In this document: positions 43,867 through 51,403 of the stretch, piece by piece
Layout: each line of letters opens with the position of its first letter
How positions within the stretch are numbered: position 1 is the stretch's first letter
NCBI GenBank assembly: GCA_002409595.1
Contig: DHNQ01000001.1
Coordinates: 179,222-243,221 of the forward strand
From: Dysgonomonas sp. UBA5412
GTDB taxonomy: Bacteria; Bacteroidota; Bacteroidia; Bacteroidales; Dysgonomonadaceae
Direction: 5' to 3'
DNA: 64,000 nucleotides
Program-made: the position numbers and the translations under genes
Notes under the pieces: generated by a model
Seen by the model: the letters and a program-made list of their open reading frames with translations, nothing else
Databases searched by the model: none
Told to the model about the DNA's origin: nothing

Positions 43867-46800
43867 TTAAACGGTTTCTATTTTTACAGTTTTGCGTTTC
43901 TTCAACATTCTGTATATAATAGGAACAATATACATATTTAATAAAGTAGAGGTCAACAACCCGCCAAGTATCACTTTTGCCATCGGGCTCTGAATTTCAT
44001 TACCCGGCAGATCGCCCTGAACAGCTAACGGAATGAGGGCTAGCCCCGAACAAAGGGCTGTCATCAATATAGGATTGAGCCGGTCTAAAGATCCTTGCAA
44101 GATACTCTTATTAACGGAGTAACCTTTATGTCCGAGATCGTTGTAATGAGCCATCAGTAAAATACCGTTTCGGGTAGCTATACCAAAGAGCGAGATAAAG
44201 CCTATAATTGCCGGAATACTTACCTCTCCCGAAGTTAATAATATAGCATACACTCCTCCGATAAGCGCTAAAGGCAGATTGAGTAAGATAACAACAGATT
44301 GCATCACATTCTTAAACTGATTGAATAGCAATAGGAATATAATCATAATCGCAAAGACAGATGTCAGCAATAGAGTTCTCGAAGCCGCTTGCTCGCTTTC
44401 GAACTGTCCGCCATACTCGATATGATAACCTTCGGGCAAATTTACTTTACCATTCACCATTGCCTGAATGTCATTCACCACGCTGCGAAGATCGCGTCCT
44501 GCGACATTAGCCGACACCACTATTTTTCGTTGGGCATTTTCACGATTTACAGTATTCGGACCTGTCGAAGATACAATCTCGGCTACATAACCAAAAGGAA
44601 TTTTATTGCCACCGGCATCTATCATCAGATTGCGTATCTTGTCTGCACTATCTTTGTAATCATCGGCAGATTTCAGCGTCAGATCAAAACTTTTGCCATC
44701 TATATATACCTGAGACACAACCTCGCCGGATAGCATTACTGTAATAAAGTCTGAAAACTGAGGTAATGTGATTCCATACTTGGCAAGCATTTCTCTCTTT
44801 GGCGTAATTTTGAGTTGCGGACGTTCCACCTGTTGTTCTACATTGAGGTCAGCCACACCCTCTATGGAAGAGATAGACGATTTTATTTCATTCCCTAACG
44901 AATATAATTTATTAAGGTCTGTCCCAAATATTTTTATAGCAATATTAGCCTTAGTCCCTGACAACATATGATCTATACGATGCGAAATAGGCTGTCCTAT
45001 CTCGACACTTATTCCGGGTATCGCATTCAGACGCTCACGGAGTTCGGTCAACATTTCTTCTTGCGATCGGTCTTTCAGCATAAAAGGAGCTTCTATTTCC
45101 GATGTATTCACACCGAATGAATGTTCGTCCAGCTCGGCACGTCCGGTCTTTCTTCCCGTAGTCTGAATTTCCGGCACGCTCAAAATAGCCTGCTCGGCAA
45201 GAAGTCCGATCCGATTCGATTCTTCGAGAGAGATTCCCGGTAAAGTATTTACGGATATAGTAAACGATCCTTCATTGAACGGAGGTAAGAAATTTCGCCC
45301 GAAAGTGAAGAATATAATGATAGCTGATACCAGCAAGATACTTGTTATAGCCAATACTTTCTTTTGATGTTCTAATGCCCAATGCAAACTTTTTTCGTAA
45401 GCATTTTTCAACCTAACAACAAAAATGGGTTCTTTTTCTTCTTTTTCGTTTTTTCTATTGCCTAACAAAAAGCTGCATAAAACCGGCGTTACAGTCAAAG
45501 CAATTACCGTAGATGCAAACAAGGCTACAATAAAAGCTATACCAAGAGGCACAAGCATACGTCCTTCCATACCACTCAAGAAGAAAAGAGGAATAAAGCT
45601 TGTTACAATAATAAGAGTAGAGTTCAGAATCGGCATCCGCACTTCTTTTGATGCTTCAAAAACAACTGTAAGTACCGAAAGTCTTTCGTCTTTCGGTTTT
45701 GCCCGGTTTTCTCTCAGATGCTTAAATACATTTTCGACATCAATAATAGCATCATCAACTAACGAACCTATTGCAATAGCCATCCCCCCGAGACTCATGG
45801 TATTGATGGTAAGCCCCATCATTTTAAGAGCCAAGATAGATGTCAACAGCGACAAGGGCAAAGCCATAAGTGAAATAAATGTTGTACGCCAATTCATCAA
45901 GAATATGAACAGAATAATGACAACAAATATGGCTCCTTCATACAGCGATTTTTCTACATTGCCGATAGAATTATTTATAAATCGTTCCTGACGAAATATA
46001 TCTGTAGAGATCTTAATATCGGACGGAATATTCTTTTGCAGATCAGCTAACGAAGCGTCTAGTTTCTCAGACAACTCTATTGTATTTGTATTCGGTTGTT
46101 TAGTTACAGTTATCAAAACAGCAGGCTTTGTCTTTTCCGAAGCCAGTCCTAATTTAGGACTTTTAGCGCCTATTTTTATGTCGGCTATATCGCTAAGATA
46201 TATTGGTCCTTCTCCTATTTTTTTGACTACAGACTGTCCCAATTCTTCAACATCGCTACTCTGCAATACTCCTCTTACTATATACTCATTGCCATATTCA
46301 TACAGAATACCTCCTGACGAATTCTGATTCATATTGCGAGTCACTTGCAATACCTCATCCAGAGTGACTCCATAATGTTTCATTCGCCCTGAATTGAGCA
46401 ATATTTGATATTCTTCTATATCGCCTCCTATTATTGCCACTTGAGCAACACCTCCGGTGGATAGCAATCTGGGGCGAATAGTCCAATCTGCAATCGTTCG
46501 CAGATCGAGCAACGATGTAGAATCTGAACTCAATCCGATGATCATAACTTCTCCCAGGATGGAGGATTGAGGCCCGAGTGTAGGCTTACCTATATTTTCG
46601 GGTAATGCTTCATCCAAAGCAGACAGTTTTTCTGTTACGATCTGTCGGGCTTTATATATATCTGTACCCCAATCAAATTCGACCCACACAACGGAAAATC
46701 CGGTAGTGGATGACGAGCGAACCCGACGTACGTCTGTCGCTCCATTAACAGCCGTTTCGATAGGAAAAGAAACTAAACGTTCTACTTCTTCGGGAGCCAT

Positions 46801-46965
46801 ACCATTGGCTTCGGTCATTATCACCACAGTAGGTGCATTGAGGTCGGGAAATACATCTATTTCCATATTCTTTGCTGTATAAAATCCAGCGACAAGTAAC
46901 AATACAGCACCAATCAAAACAACCAGACGATTGTTGAGAGAAAATTGGATTATCTTATTTAACAT
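43867..46965 (-). CDS. Heavy-metal RND efflux pump, CusA/CzcA family
   Basis: A 1032-aa inner-membrane proton antiporter with the RND layout: TM1, a large periplasmic loop, TM2-7, a second loop, and TM8-12. The TM4 proton-relay motif of heavy-metal RND pumps is GSLVDDAIIDVENVFKHL (Asp404, Asp405, Asp409, Glu411). The pre-TM2 and porter regions match CusA/CzcA (FPIETAVNGATDVRRVRSSS). The metal cannot be fixed from the sequence: copper/silver or zinc/cobalt/cadmium are possible. It lies between the CusB-type adaptor gene (16 bp) and the TolC gene (12 bp). Confidence 0.92.
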   Translation of the reverse strand: MLNKIIQFSLNNRLVVLIGAVLLLVAGFYTAKNMEIDVFPDLNAPTVVIMTEANGMAPEEVERLVSFPIETAVNGATDVRRVRSSSTTGFSVVWVEFDWGTDIYKARQIVTEKLSALDEALPENIGKPTLGPQSSILGEVMIIGLSSDSTSLLDLRTIADWTIRPRLLSTGGVAQVAIIGGDIEEYQILLNSGRMKHYGVTLDEVLQVTRNMNQNSSGGILYEYGNEYIVRGVLQSSDVEELGQSVVKKIGEGPIYLSDIADIKIGAKSPKLGLASEKTKPAVLITVTKQPNTNTIELSEKLDASLADLQKNIPSDIKISTDIFRQERFINNSIGNVEKSLYEGAIFVVIILFIFLMNWRTTFISLMALPLSLLTSILALKMMGLTINTMSLGGMAIAIGSLVDDAIIDVENVFKHLRENRAKPKDERLSVLTVVFEASKEVRMPILNSTLIIVTSFIPLFFLSGMEGRMLVPLGIAFIVALFASTVIALTVTPVLCSFLLGNRKNEKEEKEPIFVVRLKNAYEKSLHWALEHQKKVLAITSILLVSAIIIFFTFGRNFLPPFNEGSFTISVNTLPGISLEESNRIGLLAEQAILSVPEIQTTGRKTGRAELDEHSFGVNTSEIEAPFMLKDRSQEEMLTELRERLNAIPGISVEIGQPISHRIDHMLSGTKANIAIKIFGTDLNKLYSLGNEIKSSISSIEGVADLNVEQQVERPQLKITPKREMLAKYGITLPQFSDFITVMLSGEVVSQVYIDGKSFDLTLKSADDYKDSADKIRNLMIDAGGNKIPFGYVAEIVSSTGPNTVNRENAQRKIVVSANVAGRDLRSVVNDIQAMVNGKVNLPEGYHIEYGGQFESEQAASRTLLLTSVFAIMIIFLLLFNQFKNVMQSVVILLNLPLALIGGVYAILLTSGEVSIPAIIGFISLFGIATRNGILLMAHYNDLGHKGYSVNKSILQGSLDRLNPILMTALCSGLALIPLAVQGDLPGNEIQSPMAKVILGGLLTSTLLNMYIVPIIYRMLKKRKTVKIETV

Positions 46966-46981
46966 CTTTCACCTCCTCTCT

Positions 46982-48139
46982 TTAATGTTCGTGAGCACGA
47001 GGTACTGCAGATGCGGTCGAAGCTAATTTAACGTAATATGCTCCTTTGCTCACTACTTTATCTCCTGTCTTTAATCCGTGCAAAATCTCAACAGCACTAC
47101 CATCTGAAGTTCCTATTTTCACTTCTTGTTTTTTGTAAGCATCGGGATGCTCCTGCAAATACACAAAACATATCCCTTGTTCCTCGGTGAGAGAGGAAAC
47201 CGGGATTGAGATAACGTTCTCCATTACTTGTCCTAAAAGAAAAACTTCGACGTATGTACCTGCAATTATCTGTCCAACATTATCAAACTCAAAGTTTGCC
47301 GGAATATAATATTCCTGACTGTTGGTCGATCTTCCATATGAAGTAAGACGTCCGTTAAGATCAGACATTCGATAGACCTTATTATCGTACGAAGTTTTAA
47401 AATTAGCAGAAACAATACTGCTCAAATCGTTGTAATATCGTTCCGAAACATCGGCTCTAAGTTGTAGCTTTCTATTTTTAGTCACAGTGAGCAAAACTTG
47501 TCCTACGTCGACATATTGTCCTTCGCTGACAAGTTTCGATTTTATAAATCCGGCTATCGGAGTAGAAATAGTTATACCTCTCGACGACGATCGTTGTGCA
47601 ATAGCCTGATATGCGACTTTTGCATTTTCGTAATTCAACTTGATTTCATTATATTCTTTTTCCGAAATCAGTTTATCCCCAATCAAAGACTCGGCTCGCT
47701 TATATTCGTGTTGAGCTATATCATAAGCTGACTTAGCTTTTACAATAGGATCGCCATCTACCATATTCTTAGACGATATGCTTAATAAAGATTCTCCTGC
47801 ACCCACAGAACTACCTTCATTCAGCGAACCTTTGTTGAAAGAAACAATTCCGCTGGATGTTGCCGATATTGTAACCTCATCTCCTTGTGCAGACAAGATT
47901 TGCCCACTTGTTTTTATTACTTGATGAAATTTATCAGGTTTCACTTCTATCACTTCCAGCCCAACTGACTTTGCTTGATCCGGTGTAAAAAGGATTTCGT
48001 CACTATGAGATTCTTGAGCTTCGTTGTCAGAATGATTTTCGGTATTATGTTGATGGTCGGAATGTTCATCTGCATTATTAGAATTGCATCCCCATAGCAT
48101 TGTCAGCAGACAAGCTATATATATTATATATTTGTTCAT
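46982..48139 (-). CDS. RND periplasmic adaptor, CusB/CzcB-like lipoprotein
   Basis: A 385-aa lipoprotein (lipobox LTMLWGC, Cys near residue 18). The mature N-terminus is a His/Glu/Asp-rich stretch (EHSDHQHNTENHSDNEAQES), and the protein ends AVPRAHEH; both are likely metal-binding. The middle has the split lipoyl/barrel-sandwich motifs (EVTISATSSGIVSF, ISTPIAGFIKSKLV) flanking an alpha-hairpin. A beta-barrel and a membrane-proximal domain follow. It links the CusA-type pump to TolC and may deliver metal to the pump. It is encoded first of the three efflux genes, 95 bp after the DUF6769 gene. Confidence 0.9.
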   Translation of the reverse strand: MNKYIIYIACLLTMLWGCNSNNADEHSDHQHNTENHSDNEAQESHSDEILFTPDQAKSVGLEVIEVKPDKFHQVIKTSGQILSAQGDEVTISATSSGIVSFNKGSLNEGSSVGAGESLLSISSKNMVDGDPIVKAKSAYDIAQHEYKRAESLIGDKLISEKEYNEIKLNYENAKVAYQAIAQRSSSRGITISTPIAGFIKSKLVSEGQYVDVGQVLLTVTKNRKLQLRADVSERYYNDLSSIVSANFKTSYDNKVYRMSDLNGRLTSYGRSTNSQEYYIPANFEFDNVGQIIAGTYVEVFLLGQVMENVISIPVSSLTEEQGICFVYLQEHPDAYKKQEVKIGTSDGSAVEILHGLKTGDKVVSKGAYYVKLASTASAVPRAHEH

Positions 48140-48216
48140 TATTCTTATTTTTTAAGATTTACAAGTTTCAGACACAAATATCTCAGAATAGATATATGCT
48201 GAAAAAATTGATATAA

Positions 48217-48236
48217 AATACTTTACCTAAAGTATT
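48217..48236 (-). terminator. Hairpin overlapping the DUF6769 stop codon
   Basis: The arms 48217-48225 and 48228-48236 (8-9 bp, very short loop) are followed on the minus strand by TTTATATCAATTTTTT. It could partly end transcription before the CusB-type gene. Confidence 0.45.
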
Positions 48237-48693
48237 AACCTAAAAAATAAGTTGCAGGAGGTGCACGAAGACTTCTGTAAGAACCTACAAAAGGAGGAGT
48301 ATATATTTCTAAATAAGGTTTTTGCTGAAAGTGTAGCCCAAATTCAGGAATCTCAAGATAGAAGGTATTTAACGCATAAAGAACATATAGTAATGACATA
48401 CAGTCGCTACAAAGAACAATATCATTATGTGCGGAATCGTTATCCTGACGAAGAACGATTTCTTTGAGATCGCAGTTTTCTGCATTCTTATGATGATGGT
48501 GTTTAGTATGATTTTGTTCACAGCAGACTTCACCATCAGTATTATTATTTAAACAATTGTTGTGATGCAGTAATTCTTCTAAAGACAAACAAACTGTTCC
48601 ATCATGATGAGAATGAGGCAACGCTCCATGTGCCAAAATAAAGACATTGGCAAACAGCATAAGTATTATTGCTATATGTTTTCTCATTCTCAT
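48235..48693 (-). CDS. His/Cys-rich DUF6769 exported protein
   Basis: A protein of about 152 aa with an N-terminal signal/anchor (HIAIILMLFANVFILAHGAL). The mature part has many metal-ligand residues: LPHSHHDG, LLHHNNC, VCCEQNHTKHHHHKNAENCD and CSDCMSL. The C-terminal part is not recognised. The composition, and the place directly ahead of the CusB-CusA-TolC genes, suggest a metal-binding or sensing role in the periplasm. The ATG at 48693 lies only 5 nt from a TATATTTG box (48699-48706), so the mRNA would be leaderless, or the second ATG (48687) is used. A longer TTG start would overlap the promoter. Confidence 0.65.
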   Translation of the reverse strand: MRMRKHIAIILMLFANVFILAHGALPHSHHDGTVCLSLEELLHHNNCLNNNTDGEVCCEQNHTKHHHHKNAENCDLKEIVLRQDNDSAHNDIVLCSDCMSLLYVLYALNTFYLEIPEFGLHFQQKPYLEIYTPPFVGSYRSLRAPPATYFLG

Positions 48694-48698
48694 ATTTG

Positions 48699-48706
48699 CA
48701 AATATA
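48699..48706 (-). promoter_or_regulatory. -7 promoter box touching the DUF6769 start codon
   Basis: It reads TATATTTG on the minus strand, followed by CAAAT and the ATG. The predicted transcription start falls on the initiation codon. Confidence 0.5.
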
Positions 48707-48760
48707 TAAAATATCAATGAAAACTAAACAAAAGAACTCATCGTCAAGCATATTTTTTCC

Positions 48761-48813
48761 TTAATCTATACTAAAGATAATTGATTAAGAAAATCATCTT
48801 TAGTATAGATTAA
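48761..48813. repeat. 18-bp perfect inverted repeat between divergent genes
   Basis: The arms 48761-48778 and 48796-48813 are perfectly complementary over 18 bp with a 17-nt spacer. It lies between the divergent DUF6769 and aspA genes, so it does not terminate either. It may be a large operator, a small structured RNA or a MITE remnant. The rest of the 256-bp gap shows no other gene that I can support. Confidence 0.7.
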
Positions 48814-48973
48814 TAAAAAGGTATGAGACAATGATATACTTAAAACAAAAAAGATTATTGCCAGACATCCTATCGTTTTATCACAAAAAGCTTCTTCTAG
48901 TAAAAAGAATTAACTAAGTTAGTATCATATTTACATAAGACATTCTAATTATCAATTTACATATTAACACCCT

Positions 48974-50362
48974 ATGAATAGAACAGAACATGACCTGATA
49001 GGAAATTTAGATATTCCACAAGAAGCCTACTATGGTATTCATACTCAACGTGCAATAAATAATTTTCAGATTTCAGGGACAAGATTATCTCAATTCCCCG
49101 AATTTATAAAAGCTTTGGCATTTGTAAAAATGGCTGCCGCCGAAACTAATTGCCAATTAGGGGCTTTAGACAAGACTTTAAACAATGCGATTGCCGAAGC
49201 TTGCAAAAAGATTATTGCAGGACAGTATTTAGATCAATTTCCAAGCGATATGTTGCAAGGCGGAGCAGGAACATCAACCAATATGAATACAAATGAGGTG
49301 ATAGCCAATATCGCTTTAGAAACGATGGGGTATAAGAAAGGAGATTATCAGCATTGTTCGCCATACGACCATGTGAACTTATCTCAATCGACCAACGATG
49401 CCTATCCCACAGCCGTAAAATTGGGAATTTTACTCTATAATTCAAAATTAGAGTCTACCTTACAAAATCTTATCGACGCTCTGAAAGCTAAAGCCAAAGA
49501 GTTTAAATACATTGTCACAATGGGGCGGACACACCTGCAAGATGCCATTCCATTGACTCTCGGACAAGAGTTTTATGCCTATGCAGTAACTCTCGAAAAG
49601 GAGATTGAATATTTGAAACAAAGTTCGGATCAATGCTTGGAAATAAATATGGGAGCAACTGCAGTAGGTACAGGACTCAATGCAATACCGGGATATTCGG
49701 AACTTTGTGCCAAGGTGCTATCTCAATTAACCGGTCTTAACTTTACGCATGCACAAAATTTGGTAGAGGCTACTTCAAGTACAGGTGGGCTTGTCGCATA
49801 TTCTTCAGCATTAAAAAGACTTGCCATCAAATTATCTAAGATGTGTAATGATCTACGAATCTTAACTTCCGGTCCTAGATGTGGTATGCACGAAATAAAT
49901 CTGCCACCCAGACAAGCCGGATCTTCGATAATGCCCGGTAAAGTGAATCCGGTAATAGCTGAGGTCGTATCTCAGACATGCTTCAAAGTAATGGGTAACG
50001 ACCTTACTGTTACATTTGCTTCGGAAGCCGCACAGTTGCAGCTGAACGTTATGGAGCCGGTAATGACTTATAGTATTCTGGAATCTCAGAATTTACTGAC
50101 CAATGTCATAACATGTCTTCGCACCAATTGTATAGAAGGCATTACAGCTAATGAAGAACATTGCAGCAACCTTGCAAAAAACAGTGTCGGCATAGTTACC
50201 GCTCTCAATCCTTATATCGGGTATGTAAACAGTACAGCCATAGCACAAGAAGCTTTAAAGACCGGACGTAGTGTATATGACTTAGTATTAGAAAAAAACG
50301 TACTATCAAAGGATGAATTAGATCGAATCCTTAATCCGGAAAATATGATCGGAGTGAAATAA
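48974..50362 (+). CDS. aspA: Aspartate ammonia-lyase
   Basis: It interconverts aspartate with fumarate and ammonia. The 462-aa protein has the fumarase/aspartase superfamily signature GSSIMPGKVNPV near residue 316. The other active-site blocks are GGAGTSTNMNTNEVIAN, SQSTNDAYPTA and MGRTHLQDAIPLTLGQEF. The length is normal for aspartase. In anaerobic Bacteroidetes it feeds fumarate to respiration. It stands alone, with 256 bp upstream and a structured region downstream. Confidence 0.93.
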   Translation: MNRTEHDLIGNLDIPQEAYYGIHTQRAINNFQISGTRLSQFPEFIKALAFVKMAAAETNCQLGALDKTLNNAIAEACKKIIAGQYLDQFPSDMLQGGAGTSTNMNTNEVIANIALETMGYKKGDYQHCSPYDHVNLSQSTNDAYPTAVKLGILLYNSKLESTLQNLIDALKAKAKEFKYIVTMGRTHLQDAIPLTLGQEFYAYAVTLEKEIEYLKQSSDQCLEINMGATAVGTGLNAIPGYSELCAKVLSQLTGLNFTHAQNLVEATSSTGGLVAYSSALKRLAIKLSKMCNDLRILTSGPRCGMHEINLPPRQAGSSIMPGKVNPVIAEVVSQTCFKVMGNDLTVTFASEAAQLQLNVMEPVMTYSILESQNLLTNVITCLRTNCIEGITANEEHCSNLAKNSVGIVTALNPYIGYVNSTAIAQEALKTGRSVYDLVLEKNVLSKDELDRILNPENMIGVK

Positions 50363-50425
50363 AACCTTTTTCAATCGAATAAAAACGAAATGAATTTATT
50401 CATTTGCTTTATTAAAAGTTTAGAT

Positions 50426-50498
50426 AGAGTTCTTTAAACAGTATCAGCAAAAAGTAAGTTTTAATATTTATATTTGCTAACATAGCTTAAAGAACTCT
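50426..50498. terminator. Nested hairpin between aspA and the tail-like gene
   Basis: The outer arms 50426-50437 and 50487-50498 pair perfectly over 12 bp. Inner arms near 50446-50452 and 50473-50478 also pair. A T-rich stretch follows on the plus strand. It is probably a bidirectional terminator for convergent genes. Confidence 0.6.
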
Positions 50499-50506
50499 CT
50501 CAAAAT

Positions 50507-51391
50507 TTATTTTTTCGTATCTATAACTTCTTGCAGAATTTTTATCTTTTCTTCCAAACTGATATTCTTCCGATTTTGTACATCTAATTGTTTCTGTTGC
50601 TGAATAATATACAAAGTCATCTCTTCTATTTTTTGCAAAAGTTTAATCTGTATTTTACTCATATCCAAACCATCTTCTATCATTTGCTTTTCGGATGGGA
50701 TCTCGGGTAAATGTTTATTCTCTTTAATAAAAGCTTCCACGTCTGATAAAGGTCTAAGATTATAATTCTGTTCGAAAACAAAATCAGCTCCTTCACCAGC
50801 ATTCATCTCTATTTTCACTTCTTTTGCTCTAACAGTACCTTTCACATCTAATTTAGACTTTGGAGATAACGTCCCAATACCTATATTTCCATATCTATCC
50901 GATGCAATAAAAACCGTTTTAGTAAAAGTATCAGTTACATCAGTTTTTCCAGAAGGATCATATTTTACTATATTAACCGGCTTCATCGTTGTTATTTGAT
51001 TCAGAGGTCCAGCTAATAACCACGACTGAACTAAAAGATTGACATAATCAGCATTTATTTTGATAACAAAATCATATTTTGATCCATTCTTAAACACTTT
51101 TAGTTCATAAGCATTAAACGACGAACCATTCCTTCTTTCTATTGCAATCTCATTCGTACCTCGTGTATTAATTGAATACGTATCTGCGGATGATATATGT
51201 GCTGTAAAATAGCCACCAAAAATCTCTAGTTTTAATTTTTGATATACATTATTCGTACTTTCATTCAATGAACCTACATAATAATATCTATCATCTGTTA
51301 AAACATGGCTTACAATATTATATCCATCCTGACCGAATGAATAAGATATTTTTACTAAGAAAAATATAATAACTAAAAAAACTTTTCTCAT
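50507..51391 (-). CDS. Secreted protein with phage-tail-fibre-like C-terminus
   Basis: A 294-aa protein with a signal peptide (MRKVFLVIIFFLVKISYSFG). The first 150 residues are beta-rich with no family that I recognise. The second part has the motif YGNIGIGTLSPKSKLDVKG near residue 170, then NYNLRPLSDVEAFIKENKHL and PEIPSEKQM. The C-terminus is a coiled coil (about 235-290). This layout is common in Bacteroidetes surface proteins related to tail-fibre S74-type chaperone regions. No phage genes are nearby. It lies 12 bp after the EF-G paralogue gene, so the two may share a transcript. Confidence 0.65.
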   Translation of the reverse strand: MRKVFLVIIFFLVKISYSFGQDGYNIVSHVLTDDRYYYVGSLNESTNNVYQKLKLEIFGGYFTAHISSADTYSINTRGTNEIAIERRNGSSFNAYELKVFKNGSKYDFVIKINADYVNLLVQSWLLAGPLNQITTMKPVNIVKYDPSGKTDVTDTFTKTVFIASDRYGNIGIGTLSPKSKLDVKGTVRAKEVKIEMNAGEGADFVFEQNYNLRPLSDVEAFIKENKHLPEIPSEKQMIEDGLDMSKIQIKLLQKIEEMTLYIIQQQKQLDVQNRKNISLEEKIKILQEVIDTKK

Positions 51392-51403
51392 ACTAATTAT
51401 TTA

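Noticed and set aside
48830..48916. A 28-codon ORF before aspA as a possible leader peptide
   Set aside because: It has no biased codon run and no terminator/antiterminator pair follows.
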